Source of the DNA: Nocardia goodfellowii
GTDB lineage: Bacteria; Actinomycetota; Actinomycetes; Mycobacteriales; Mycobacteriaceae
DNA length: 64,000 bases
Reading direction: 5' to 3'
NCBI RefSeq assembly: GCF_017875645.1
Contig: NZ_JAGGMR010000001.1
Span: 4,154,001 to 4,218,000 of the forward strand
The notes under the pieces were generated by a model that worked only from the letters and a program-made list of their open reading frames with translations, was not told the origin of the DNA and ran no database searches. Positions 1-11,741 of this stretch are shown one piece after another; position 1 is the first letter of the stretch, and each line of letters opens with the position of its first letter. The position numbers and the translations under genes are program-made.

Positions 1-1764
1 CCGGTCACCGCGCGCGTCCAGCCGGGTCGCCGAAGGCGGTGGGGCATCATCGCTTTGGGCCGCGACCCGATCTCGTTCGGCGCTCAGCTCGGACATCCGC
101 TCCGCCGCCGCGGCCGCCCGCGACTTGGCCTCCTGGCGGCGATTGCGCACCTCGTCGAGCAGCGGTTCGGCGCGCTCCGCGAGTACCTCGGCGACACCGG
201 CGGCCTCATCGGACCCGGCGTTCGCCAGGGCGGCGTCGAGCGCGTCGAACAAACCCTTCTCGATGGGGGCGTACACCTCTCGGTGCTCGTCCCACCAGGC
301 GCGCAGCGCGGCCGAGGCCTGGGTGCGGGCGAGTGCGACGGCCGCCTCGGCCGCCGCGACCTCGGCCGCCGCCGATTCCCGCGCCGCCACGGCACGGTCG
401 GACTGACGCTGGGCCCGGGTCCGTTCGGTGGCCGCGGCATCCATCAGTCCCAATGCTTTTCGGACCGCGCGGACGTCGGCGTCGCGTGCTTCGGCGCGGG
501 CCCGGACGGCGGCGGTGAGATTGTCCGCGCGCGAGTCCTCCGAGGGCGCGGTCCACTCGATGCCCGCTTCCTCAGCGGCGGCACGCAATTCGTCTTCGCC
601 ACGGGCCAGGGCCGCGGCGGCGGTGCGCACGGCCGAGGTAGCCCGTTCCGCTTCCTGCACCCGCTGATCGAGGGTCTGCCGGGCTTTGAGCGCCTTGTCC
701 CGGTGCACGCTGGCGGAGGTCTCCAGCCTGCGCACCGCGTCGGCGAGATCGTCGAGCTGCTGTTTTCCCTCATAGGCGCTGGAGCGCTGCAAGGTTTCCC
801 GGTCGGTGAGCGCCTGCTCGTAGCTGCGGTCCGCGTCGTCCGCGCGGGCCTCGGCGGCGGTGCGCTCGGTTTCCCGGCGCTCGCGCAGCGCGGTCGCGGC
901 GAACAGCGCGGTGCTCGCGTGCGTCACCGCGTCGAGCCGGGTGCGCACCTGGTCCACATCCGTCTTCGCTTGCACCGCAAGGTATTTCCGGTACACCCCG
1001 ACGAACGCGCGGGTCGCGGTGTCGGCGTGCACCAAACCCTCGAGGTTGCGCCCCACCTCCTCCATATCGCTGAAGGAGCGCGCCGCGTCCAGGATCATCT
1101 GCTCGTCGATCGGCCGCAGACCGTCGGTCAGCGCCTGCGAAAGTCCGCGCGGGTCCAGGTTTTTCGCCAGCTGCGGGCGGCGCAGCGTCAGAATCAAGTT
1201 GATCAGCTGGTCGTAGCGCTGGGTGCCGAGGCCGAACATGCGCGCGTCGATCGCGGTGCGGTATTCCACGGGTCGGTCCACGATGCAGTCGGTGCCGATC
1301 TGCTCGGCCAGCTGCTTACGGGTCAACGGCCGGTCGTCGGGGCCGATGAGGGAGAAATCCACGCCGACCCGGCCGTCGGCGACGAAATACCAGCGCGTCA
1401 CCTTGTCCGAGGAGCGGGTGGCGCGCATGCCGATGCCGATGGTGACCACTTCCGGGTCGTCCCAGCTGCCGCGCGCGAACTCCATCCAGATGTAGGAGTA
1501 GGCCGATTCCTGCTTGCGGTACAGCAGATTCGACTTCATCGTGCGTTCTTCACCGGCGAACGGGTTGAGCCGGCGCGGTTCGATCCGGCCGTCCAGCACG
1601 AACGGGAACAGCACCTCCAGCGCCTTGGTCTTGCCGGACCCGTTCGGTCCGCGCAGCACCAGCCGGCCGTCCGCGAAGCAGAACTCCTGGTCCCGGTAGT
1701 CCCACAGGTTGACGATCCCGGCGCGGGTCGGGATGAAGCGCACTCCGCCGTGGATAACCGACAT
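1..1764 (-). CDS. jetC: Wadjet type II JetC, SMC-like ATPase (TIGR02680 family), partial at window edge
   Basis: The reading frame runs from an ATG at 1764 to the window edge with no stop, so only the first 588 codons are present. A Walker A motif, GPNGSGKTK, lies at residues 39-47, preceded by the RAGIVNLWDY stretch typical of TIGR02680. After about residue 250 the sequence becomes rich in Ala, Glu and Arg heptads, as expected for the long coiled coil of an SMC/MukB-like ATPase. The family supplies the DNA-translocating motor of Wadjet systems, which extrude plasmid DNA loops and cleave small circular DNA. The start lies 2 bp after the jetB stop, so the genes are probably co-translated. The C-terminal ATPase half and jetD should lie to the left of the window. 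The family call rests on the motif plus the two neighbours and is strong. Confidence 0.88.
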   Translation of the reverse strand, partial: MSVIHGGVRFIPTRAGIVNLWDYRDQEFCFADGRLVLRGPNGSGKTKALEVLFPFVLDGRIEPRRLNPFAGEERTMKSNLLYRKQESAYSYIWMEFARGSWDDPEVVTIGIGMRATRSSDKVTRWYFVADGRVGVDFSLIGPDDRPLTRKQLAEQIGTDCIVDRPVEYRTAIDARMFGLGTQRYDQLINLILTLRRPQLAKNLDPRGLSQALTDGLRPIDEQMILDAARSFSDMEEVGRNLEGLVHADTATRAFVGVYRKYLAVQAKTDVDQVRTRLDAVTHASTALFAATALRERRETERTAAEARADDADRSYEQALTDRETLQRSSAYEGKQQLDDLADAVRRLETSASVHRDKALKARQTLDQRVQEAERATSAVRTAAAALARGEDELRAAAEEAGIEWTAPSEDSRADNLTAAVRARAEARDADVRAVRKALGLMDAAATERTRAQRQSDRAVAARESAAAEVAAAEAAVALARTQASAALRAWWDEHREVYAPIEKGLFDALDAALANAGSDEAAGVAEVLAERAEPLLDEVRNRRQEAKSRAAAAAERMSELSAERDRVAAQSDDAPPPSATRLDARGDR

Positions 1765-1766
1765 GG

Positions 1767-3194
1767 TCAAACCCCTTCCGTGGCAACGCCCGCGCCCGCG
1801 TCGTGCGAGGACACGGACGCGGCGGTGACGAACAGTTCTTCGGTCCGCTTGGTACGGACGGTGACGACGGCGCCCCGGTACCGGGCGAGGGCGGGCAGGA
1901 TCAGCAAACCTTGCGGGCCTTCGGTTCCCGGCACCACCTGAACCAGACGCAACCGCTCCAGGAGCGCCACCACCTCGGCGGTCAGTCCCGGCACGTCCGC
2001 CTGCCATTGCGCGGCGAAGGTGACACCGTAGCGATCGGTGAGCGCCTGCACGGTCTCGGTCACCCAGGCGTAGGCCAGGAACGGATAGGTCGCGGGTTCC
2101 GGTGCGTCCTCGGTGCCGTCCGGATCCGCGTCGTCGTCGGCGGAATCGGCGAACGGGAGATCGGCCAGCGGAGCGAACACCGTGGACTCGGGGATCGCGT
2201 CATCGAGTCGCGCGATCAGTCCCAGCATGGGGTCGGTGACGGCGGGCCGCCGCGGCAAGGGATGGTCGATATCGAGCACGAGATCGGCGATCTCGCCGGC
2301 CAGCAGCAGCGCCACCTGCGCCAGCGTGCCGGTGCCGGGGAATCGGACATCGGACAGGCGTCCCGAAACATCGATCAGCGCAACACCTTCCGCGCGCCGT
2401 TCGGCCCGCAGTCCGGTGAACAGCTCTACCTCGGCGACGATGCGCTCCTGGGCGAGCACCGCGCGCTCGTCCGGCGCGAGGTCCTCGGTGTACACGACGG
2501 GCCGCTCCACCAGACCGCGCCGCACCCGGCGCGCGGCGTCGGCGGTGGCGGGCTGCCCGGTGGGCTGGGCTTCCTCCCCGAGCAGCCCGGCCACGCTGTG
2601 CAGGTGCTGGAGTGCGCGCGGCGGGCGGAAGATCGCGAACACCACCGGTCGATCGATGTCGTACAGCGCTTCGCCCATCGAGGGATCCGATGCCCAGCCG
2701 CCCGCGTCGCCGTCGGCGAGGCTGAGCGCGCCGCGGTGGGCGAGCCAGCCGATCGCGTCCACGAACGCGTCTCGATCCGCGGCCCGGTCAGGGGAGAGGT
2801 CGAGGCCGTCGATCCGCCCGGTGTAGGCCGCGACCTGATCGGCCAGCTCCGACAACGTGATCTGGTCACCGGCGCGCCCGAGCGCGGCCAGCGCCAGCGA
2901 CAGATACGCGTAGCGGCGGCGATCGAACACCCGGTCGTTCACGGTGCGCGCGGGTTTGCCCGCATCGAGCCGATCGAGGACGGGAAACAACCGCGCGGTG
3001 GTCTCGGTGACTTCCAGGCGGTAGCCGAACAGTTCGGCCAGATCCTCCCGCAGTTCGGTGGCCCAGCGGCGGATGAGCGGCAGCGCGATGCGGTCCGGAT
3101 AGGTCCGGGTGATCAGGTGATTGGCGAGGATCACCCGGGCCGCGCGCTGGTAGTTGTCCAGTGCGAGCGCGTCGATGCGGCGTGCGTGAATCAT
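1767..3194 (-). CDS. jetB: Wadjet type II JetB, DUF2398 / TIGR02678 family
   Basis: This 475-residue protein opens with MIHARRIDALALDNYQRAAR and has the (F/Y)DRRRYAYLSLALAALGRAG block characteristic of TIGR02678 (DUF2398). It is the kleisin-partner (MukE-like) component of Wadjet, thought to bridge the JetA kleisin-like protein and the JetC ATPase. The frame stays open far upstream, but the ATG at 3194 is the best start because it overlaps the jetA stop in an ATGA arrangement. An acidic patch (ADDDADPDGTEDAPEP) separates the middle from the C-terminal winged-helix-like part. No signal peptide or membrane segment is visible, consistent with a cytosolic DNA-associated complex. Confidence 0.88.
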   Translation of the reverse strand: MIHARRIDALALDNYQRAARVILANHLITRTYPDRIALPLIRRWATELREDLAELFGYRLEVTETTARLFPVLDRLDAGKPARTVNDRVFDRRRYAYLSLALAALGRAGDQITLSELADQVAAYTGRIDGLDLSPDRAADRDAFVDAIGWLAHRGALSLADGDAGGWASDPSMGEALYDIDRPVVFAIFRPPRALQHLHSVAGLLGEEAQPTGQPATADAARRVRRGLVERPVVYTEDLAPDERAVLAQERIVAEVELFTGLRAERRAEGVALIDVSGRLSDVRFPGTGTLAQVALLLAGEIADLVLDIDHPLPRRPAVTDPMLGLIARLDDAIPESTVFAPLADLPFADSADDDADPDGTEDAPEPATYPFLAYAWVTETVQALTDRYGVTFAAQWQADVPGLTAEVVALLERLRLVQVVPGTEGPQGLLILPALARYRGAVVTVRTKRTEELFVTAASVSSHDAGAGVATEGV

Positions 3195-4738
3195 GCCCGG
3201 CCTCCCTTGTGCCGGGTCGCTCGCACGTCGAGCTTGCGGCCGTTGAGGTGCAGCAGCCCACGGGAGGTGCGGATCACCGTCGACCCCGGATGGGTCGACA
3301 CCGTCAGGGTGACGCCGTTGTCCGATCCGGTGGTTCCCTCGACCCGCCCGCTCACCGGCACCCAGGCGGTGGAGGCGGCGTCGAGCAGACGTAGTAGCAC
3401 CTCGGTCTCCCGGTCGTCCAGTTCGCGCTCGTAGATATTCGCCGCGGCAAGGGATTTCGCGGCTTCGGCGCGTGCGCGCTGCGCGTCCAGCTGCGCCTCC
3501 CGCAACCGGCGGATGCTGGCGTCGTTGCGCTGGATCCGGGCGGGCGCACCGGCCTGCGGTGGCCGTCCGGTCTCGGCGAGGGTCCGGGAGATCTCCAATG
3601 GCGGTGCGTCCCACCAGGAACGAGTCGGGGGAATCAGGTCCGCGTCGGGATGCTCCATGGACAGATGGCGGGGCCGTCCCAGTCCGAACACCGTGTCGAA
3701 CAACGCGTGCGCGCTGTCGGTGCTGGGCGCGGCGGTGAACCACCCCGCGAGATGCCGCAACGCAGACTCCCGGCTGACGCCGCCGCGCCGGGTCTCGGTC
3801 ACCCGCCGCAGCAGCGACAGCACCGCGGCGATCGCGCTCATCGTGGCCTCGCGCAACCGGTCCGCCTCGGTGGAGTCACCCGGCTCCGCCGCCACGAACC
3901 AGGTCCGCAAGCCCTGCCACCGCGCCCGCCAATCCGCTTGCCGCTCCTGCGGACTCAACAGCACCCGCTCGTCACATCCCGCCGCCCGTTCGATCAATTC
4001 GTCGACGCCGGTCTCCTCGATGTCGGCGATCGCGTTGGCCAGCCGCGGCGCGAACCGCGCCAGATCCATGCTGAAGTCCCGCATGTGGGCCAGCAGCGCG
4101 TCTTTGTGCACGAGAAACGCCTCGGGCGTGATTTCGGTCGTGCGGACCATATCGCCCAGCGACAGATAGAAATGCGCGGCCCGCGCCGCCATGTCGGTCA
4201 GCGCCGCATCCAATCGCCGCAGCGTCCGATAGACCCGCTCCGCGTCCCCGGCGTGGTTCGCCTCCGCCAGCGCGTGCAGATCCGCGAGCAACTCCGGCAG
4301 CACCAGCCGCGACAAGGCCGCCTCGTCCAACCGCGCCGCCAGTACTCCCGCTACCGCGCGATAGGCCTGGAACCCGGCCTGGGAGAACTGATACACGTAA
4401 TGGCGGTTGCGGTACTCGGCCAGCGTCGCCGCCCGGGTCCCGTCATAGGACCGTTCCAGCACGCCCCACTGATGCAGCTGATCCAGCAGCGGTCCGATCT
4501 CCGCCCCGGACAGCTCGGCCGCTCCCGCGCTGTTGCGCCGAATCCACTCGGCGACGTCGTCGGCGTGCAGCAACACCACATACGCGGCTCGCGCGCTGTC
4601 GAACGCGCGCAACACCCACAGATAGTCAGCGCGCTTCTCCGCCGTAGCGAAGGAGAACAGCCGCAGCCGCTCGTCGCTGAGTTCGAAGTCGGCCCGCGGT
4701 GTTTCGTCGAGCGTCGGGCCATCGGCGGAGTCGGTCAC
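3191..4738 (-). CDS. jetA: Wadjet type II JetA, DUF2397 / TIGR02677 family
   Basis: The 515-residue protein carries the N-terminal FSFATAEKRADYLWVLRAFD block and the long helical middle typical of TIGR02677 (DUF2397), the MukF/kleisin-like subunit of type II Wadjet. The C-terminal third holds an Arg/Glu-rich helical segment followed by a conserved RGLLHLNGRKLDVR tail. The start is a GTG at 4738, and a TACCCT hexamer lies 7 bases upstream on the coding strand, which suggests a leaderless transcript beginning at the start codon. It is the first gene of the jetA-jetB-jetC run and overlaps jetB by 4 bp. Length is close to the usual size (about 490-520 residues). Function in plasmid restriction is inferred from the family; nothing here shows activity. 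Confidence 0.88.
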   Translation of the reverse strand: MTDSADGPTLDETPRADFELSDERLRLFSFATAEKRADYLWVLRAFDSARAAYVVLLHADDVAEWIRRNSAGAAELSGAEIGPLLDQLHQWGVLERSYDGTRAATLAEYRNRHYVYQFSQAGFQAYRAVAGVLAARLDEAALSRLVLPELLADLHALAEANHAGDAERVYRTLRRLDAALTDMAARAAHFYLSLGDMVRTTEITPEAFLVHKDALLAHMRDFSMDLARFAPRLANAIADIEETGVDELIERAAGCDERVLLSPQERQADWRARWQGLRTWFVAAEPGDSTEADRLREATMSAIAAVLSLLRRVTETRRGGVSRESALRHLAGWFTAAPSTDSAHALFDTVFGLGRPRHLSMEHPDADLIPPTRSWWDAPPLEISRTLAETGRPPQAGAPARIQRNDASIRRLREAQLDAQRARAEAAKSLAAANIYERELDDRETEVLLRLLDAASTAWVPVSGRVEGTTGSDNGVTLTVSTHPGSTVIRTSRGLLHLNGRKLDVRATRHKGGRA

Positions 4739-4745
4739 CGGGAAC

Positions 4746-4751
4746 AGGGTA
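4746..4751 (-). promoter_or_regulatory. Candidate -10 hexamer for leaderless jetA
   Basis: On the minus strand the sequence reads TACCCT followed by seven bases and then the GTG of jetA. This is about where an actinobacterial -10 element sits relative to +1 of a leaderless transcript. It suggests the jet operon has its own promoter rather than depending on read-through from the XRE regulator gene upstream. Confidence 0.4.
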
Positions 4752-4870
4752 GTAGCGGGCGAGTCGCCACCCGACGGAACAACCCCGCGTGTCCGGTTTG
4801 CGGCGTGTTCGCGCAGGCAAATTGGAATGGTCGAATCCGGTGGCGGCAGCAGCGGTTGCGGCGGATTCGC

Positions 4871-6103
4871 TCACTCGGGGGAGAGGGATCGCAGCTGGTC
4901 CAGGTAGATTCGGGTGCGGGGATCGCCGGGAAACCGCTCGATGATCTCGCGTGCCGCCTCACCGGCGATCCACATCAAAGACGGCAGTGATCTGCGTTTG
5001 CCGGAAAAGGCGCGCATGCCTTCGTCGACCGCGAGTTCCAGGTCGCGGTTGCGGACGGCGACCACGGCGAGCGTCAGATGAGCTTCGGACACGCGCATGG
5101 GATTGCGGATGGTGCCGTCGGCGCGGGTGGAGTTGCGGATGACTTCACGCGCATAGGTTTCCGCGAGCTTGTCCTCACCGGCGACGCGGCAACAATCCAT
5201 CGCGTAGAAATCGAATTTCTGCGGGTCGACGACGAAATGGTTGTCGAGATTGATGGGCGGATCGAGTCGCTCCAAGATCGCTCGGCCGGTGCCCAGGGAC
5301 CGCTCGACCTCCGCGCGATCCCCGATCCGGGCCCAGGCCTTGGCGCGCTGGGCCGCCAGCTGGACACCGACGCCAAGGGAGCTGGACACCTCCAGCGCAC
5401 CATCGGCAGCCTCTATGGCACCCCGGTAGTTACCTTGGGTCAACGCGAACCAGGCCGCCATTTCCGCGGCCCAGCCGGTGATTTCGGTGTGGTCGGCTTC
5501 GAGTCCCAGGGAGCAGGCGGCGCGGCGAGTGGCCTCGGCGGAGGTGCGACGGCCCAGGTCGTAGTCGACGCAGCCGACCAGCAGGGCGACCCAGCCTGCG
5601 AGCACGAGGATTTCGCGATGCTGGGCCAGGGTGAGACGACCGTCGAGCAGCGAGGTGATGCGGCGCAGCCAGGCCGTTCCCTCGCTGTGCAGGGAATGCG
5701 GGTCGGCATAGGGATATTCGCAGCACAGGCGTTCGGCGGTGATCCGGATGGCGTCCAGGGTGGCCGCGGACACGTCGGACATGCGCAGTCGCCCAATGAA
5801 TTCCAGCGTGTCCATGCCCGTGGCGGAGAGCAGCTCGTCGTCCCGGTTGGGCCGGGATTTGGGGAAGAACGCCGCGGTCACGGTGTCGAAGGCGGCGGCG
5901 ATGATGGGGGCGTAGAAGTCGTCGGGGCGGGACTCGCCCGACTCCCAGCGCCGCCAATTGCGCAGCAGCGTACTGTCTGTCGGCAAATTGTGCGACGACT
6001 TGGCGCGCATCACGCGCACGGCGTCGGCTTGGGACCACCCCCTGGCGTCGCGCTCGGAGCGCATCCGGACAGCCCAGACGGGTCGATCGTCTCCAGCGGC
6101 CAC
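4871..6103 (-). CDS. XRE-family regulator with C-terminal TPR-like helical region
   Basis: A 410-residue protein with an N-terminal helix-turn-helix (about residues 9-60, including GWSQADAVRVMRAKS and LRNWRRWESGESRP) followed by an all-helical region resembling TPR repeats. This layout is common in actinobacterial XRE regulators that sense a ligand or peptide through the TPR part. The start is a GTG at 6103; a GATACT hexamer occupies exactly -12 to -7 relative to it, supporting a leaderless start. It lies 132 bp upstream of jetA in the same direction and could regulate the Wadjet operon, but jetA also has a promoter-like element of its own, so linkage is only positional. It diverges from the small gene at 6312. 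Confidence 0.8.
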   Translation of the reverse strand: MAAGDDRPVWAVRMRSERDARGWSQADAVRVMRAKSSHNLPTDSTLLRNWRRWESGESRPDDFYAPIIAAAFDTVTAAFFPKSRPNRDDELLSATGMDTLEFIGRLRMSDVSAATLDAIRITAERLCCEYPYADPHSLHSEGTAWLRRITSLLDGRLTLAQHREILVLAGWVALLVGCVDYDLGRRTSAEATRRAACSLGLEADHTEITGWAAEMAAWFALTQGNYRGAIEAADGALEVSSSLGVGVQLAAQRAKAWARIGDRAEVERSLGTGRAILERLDPPINLDNHFVVDPQKFDFYAMDCCRVAGEDKLAETYAREVIRNSTRADGTIRNPMRVSEAHLTLAVVAVRNRDLELAVDEGMRAFSGKRRSLPSLMWIAGEAAREIIERFPGDPRTRIYLDQLRSLSPE

Positions 6104-6109
6104 TGTGCA

Positions 6110-6115
6110 AGTATC
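6110..6115 (-). promoter_or_regulatory. Candidate -10 hexamer for leaderless XRE regulator
   Basis: GATACT on the minus strand ends six bases before the GTG at 6103, so the start codon would coincide with +1. A GTTAACGTTC stretch just upstream contains the palindrome GTTAAC and could be an autoregulatory site; that part is speculative. Confidence 0.35.
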
Positions 6116-6311
6116 GCACCAGTTAACGTTCAGCGGACCGAATAGGGCATAGAGATGTCACTGGGTTGACACCTGCTTTTGCAACATGGCGTCCGACATC
6201 CTGGACAGGGAGCGGCTACAGTTTGCCAACCCACTGCCCCACTGTGCTTTACCCCTTCAGCGGGACATCCAAAACAATGCACTCAGCGACCCATAACCAA
6301 CGGAGGTTCGG

Positions 6312-6644
6312 GTGGAAGCGTTGATCTATGGATACTTGCGAGACGATCTTGCCGACGGCCACAGCGCGGAACTCGAGGATGCGATGAGCATGCTCGCGGA
6401 AGCCGAAGGGCTGTGCTTCGCCGCTACTTTCCATGAATCGACTTCGGGTGACGGCACGGCGTTCGCCGAGCTGACGCAGGAACTCAAGCGCGCCGACGCG
6501 CACCACGTAGTGGTTCCTTCGCTCGATCACTTTGCCGGCCAGACCATTCCCCGCGACATTCTGATCGCGAAGCTGGCTCAGGACGCGGCGGCCCAGGTGT
6601 GGACCGTCGAGGACTTGCAGGGACCACCCGGCGGCCGCGGCTGA
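6312..6644 (+). CDS. Small protein of unknown function, resembling a resolvase N-terminal fold
   Basis: This 110-residue protein starts at a GTG with a GGAGG ribosome-binding site 5 bases upstream. It opens with EALIYGYLRDDLADGHSAEL and later has AHHVVVPSLDHFAG. The pattern of a YGYLR strand, a helix and a VVVPSLDH strand recalls the N-terminal catalytic domain of serine recombinases. The catalytic Ser is not present (the motif usually reads YxRxS), and there is no DNA-binding tail, so it should not be called a recombinase. Similar short proteins are common as hypotheticals in Nocardia and relatives. It diverges from the XRE regulator across a 208-bp intergenic region. Confidence 0.6.
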   Translation: MEALIYGYLRDDLADGHSAELEDAMSMLAEAEGLCFAATFHESTSGDGTAFAELTQELKRADAHHVVVPSLDHFAGQTIPRDILIAKLAQDAAAQVWTVEDLQGPPGGRG

Positions 6645-6691
6645 GGTTGCCCGGCGAGCGCGGCCCGCGGCCGCGCCCCCGCGCCTGTTGA

Positions 6692-7576
6692 TTACAGCCC
6701 GAAACTCCCGGGACCCCGCCTGCGCAGGTACTTTTCGAATTCCGCCGCGATGGCGTCGCCGTCGACCTTGGCGATGGCCTCGTTCATATCCACCGCCGCG
6801 TCGCCGCGCTCCTCCAGCGAACGCACGTACTCGCTGATCTCCTCGTCGCCGACGGTCATCTCGTTGACGGCGTCTTCCCAGTCCTCGGCCTGCTTGGGCA
6901 GTTCGCCGAGCGGCACCTCGATATCGAGCACATCCTCGACTCGGTGCAGCAACGCGATGGTCGCCTTCGGATTCGGCGGCTGCGACACGTAATGCGGCAC
7001 CGCCGCCCAGAACGAGACCGCGGGCACACCGGCGCGCACACACTGGTCCTGCAGCACCCCGGTAATACCGGTCGGTCCCTCGTAGCGGGTCTGCTCCAGG
7101 TTGAACCGCTCGGCCGCTTCCTTGCTGTAGGCCGACCCGGTGACCGGAACCGGGCGGGTATGCGGAGTATCGGCCAGCAACGCGCCGAGGATGACCACCG
7201 TCTGCACGCCCAACTGCTCGATCATCGCGAGCAACTCACCGCAGAAGCTGCGCCAGCGCATATTCGGCTCGATACCGCGCAGCAGCACCACGTCGCGCTC
7301 GCTGCCGGGCGGCGAACACACCGACAAACTCGTGGACGGCCACTGGATTTCCCTGGTCACGCCGTCGACCTGGCGCACCGTCGGGCGGTTCACCTGGTAG
7401 TCGTAGTAGTCCTCGGAATCGAGTTCGGCTAGCGGTTCGGCGTCCCAGATCAGTTCCAAATGCTCGACCGCGCCACTGGCCGCGTCACCCGCGTCGTTCC
7501 AGCCCTCGAAGGCCGCGACCAGCACGGGATCCCGCAGCGTCGGCAGTTCCGACTCGGGAGTTTCACTGGGGTTCAC
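6692..7576 (-). CDS. PAC2 family protein (proteasome assembly chaperone-like)
   Basis: A 294-residue PAC2 (PF09754) protein: the N-terminal VLVAAFEGWNDAGDAASGAV block and the central VVILGALLADTPHTRP block are diagnostic. In M. tuberculosis the equivalent gene (Rv2125) also lies beside metH and in the wider proteasome neighbourhood, which fits this window. A role in proteasome assembly is suggested by the eukaryotic PAC2 family but is not established for the bacterial proteins. The start is a GTG at 7576 with TAGGGT exactly at -12 to -7, so translation is probably leaderless. It diverges from metH. Confidence 0.88.
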   Translation of the reverse strand: MNPSETPESELPTLRDPVLVAAFEGWNDAGDAASGAVEHLELIWDAEPLAELDSEDYYDYQVNRPTVRQVDGVTREIQWPSTSLSVCSPPGSERDVVLLRGIEPNMRWRSFCGELLAMIEQLGVQTVVILGALLADTPHTRPVPVTGSAYSKEAAERFNLEQTRYEGPTGITGVLQDQCVRAGVPAVSFWAAVPHYVSQPPNPKATIALLHRVEDVLDIEVPLGELPKQAEDWEDAVNEMTVGDEEISEYVRSLEERGDAAVDMNEAIAKVDGDAIAAEFEKYLRRRGPGSFGL

Positions 7577-7582
7577 CCGTTC

Positions 7583-7588
7583 ACCCTA
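7583..7588 (-). promoter_or_regulatory. Candidate -10 hexamer (TAGGGT) for leaderless PAC2 gene
   Basis: On the minus strand TAGGGT is followed by six bases and the GTG start codon at 7576, the spacing expected when transcription begins at the first base of the codon. Confidence 0.45.
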
Positions 7589-7717
7589 CGGTGTGGGCCC
7601 CGCGAGCGCTGTGTCATATAGGAAGGACACGGCCGGGTCCGGAGATCGCGGTGTGGTCCGGTTCACGTACCCCTCACCTGCGGAGGTGCGGTTGGTGGCT
7701 TTGTCGCCCGCGCCCTT

Positions 7718-7723
7718 TACGCT
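7718..7723 (+). promoter_or_regulatory. Candidate -10 hexamer (TACGCT) for metH
   Basis: TACGCT ends seven bases before the ATG at 7731, so the metH transcript would be leaderless or nearly so. This helps choose the internal ATG over the upstream GTG at 7593. No cobalamin-riboswitch B12 box was recognised in the 154 bp upstream, and a leaderless mRNA would leave no room for one. Confidence 0.45.
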
Positions 7724-7730
7724 TGTACGC

Positions 7731-11363
<3,633 letters not shown>

Positions 11364-11381
11364 TCCGACCACGCGGGATGT

Positions 11382-11397
11382 TGTGACGGTGCTCACG
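11382..11397 (+). promoter_or_regulatory. CRP-like site TGTGA-N6-TCACG
   Basis: The sequence TGTGACGGTGCTCACG matches the mycobacterial CRP (Rv3676-type) consensus TGTGAnnnnnnTCACA at 9 of 10 fixed positions. It sits 19 bp past the metH stop and about 350 bp upstream of the kinase at 11742. A near-identical site with the same GGTGC spacer bases lies at 14210, ahead of the oxygenase operon. Confidence 0.35.
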
Positions 11398-11440
11398 GAA
11401 TGATCGGCGTCGGCGGACCGCGTATTCGGTTGTCCGGGAA

Positions 11441-11461
11441 CGGATAAGACCAGGTTATCCG
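11441..11461 (+). repeat. Perfect 7-bp inverted repeat with 7-nt spacer
   Basis: CGGATAA and TTATCCG flank the spacer GACCAGG. There is no T run after it, so it looks more like a protein-binding site than a terminator. It lies in the metH-kinase intergenic region, just before the metH relic. Confidence 0.4.
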
Positions 11462-11505
11462 GTACCGGCGGGCACGTGATTCGTCCCACCCGGCGGAAGT
11501 CTTGC

Positions 11506-11662
11506 CGCGAGTTGGTGGATCTCCGCCGGTTGGGTATGCCATTGTCGATGCAGTTGCAACTGCATCCGGAGCAGTCGGCGGATGCGTTCTGTCGGCGACT
11601 GTTCGCAGGTCGCCCGAAATGGTCGGCCACAAACTGCTTACGGGTGCAAAGTACTTCGGCGC
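11506..11662 (+). pseudogene. Relic of a second metH 3' end
   Basis: In one frame this stretch encodes ELVDLRRLGMPLSM and LQLHPEQSADAF, matching KLVDLLEAGRIGVVLSE and LQLHPEQSTDAF at the end of the intact MetH. After a frame change it encodes AKYFGA, matching the MetH terminus AKYFNA. The DNA is similar too (for example GCATCCGGAGCAGTC against GCATCCCGAGCAGTC). Together with the frame break, this shows a decayed copy of about the last 50 codons of metH, from a tandem duplication or from a lost second metH. It fills much of the 378-bp gap between metH and the kinase; the rest of that gap holds a CRP-like site and an inverted repeat. Confidence 0.7.
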
Positions 11663-11741
11663 GTACGATTTTCGGATATTCCGGACTCGCGCGCAGGAGT
11701 GCGATCGAGCTCGGCGTGAAAGCAGGGAGGGTTACAACCCA

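Noticed and set aside
1..1764. SbcC/RecN-type repair ATPase instead of JetC
   Set aside because: The N-terminal sequence and the two upstream DUF2397/DUF2398 genes fit only the Wadjet set; no sbcD or recombination partner is adjacent.
55..1941. A 628-codon plus-strand frame opposite jetC and jetB
   Set aside because: The opposite strand encodes a Walker A ATPase with family-typical sequence; this frame is its codon-bias shadow.
6312..6644. Serine recombinase or resolvase
   Set aside because: The fold pattern is similar, but the catalytic Ser and the DNA-binding domain are missing and no recombination site is seen.
7577..7730. Cobalamin riboswitch upstream of metH
   Set aside because: No B12-box sequence was seen, and a -10 element next to the ATG leaves no room for a leader RNA.
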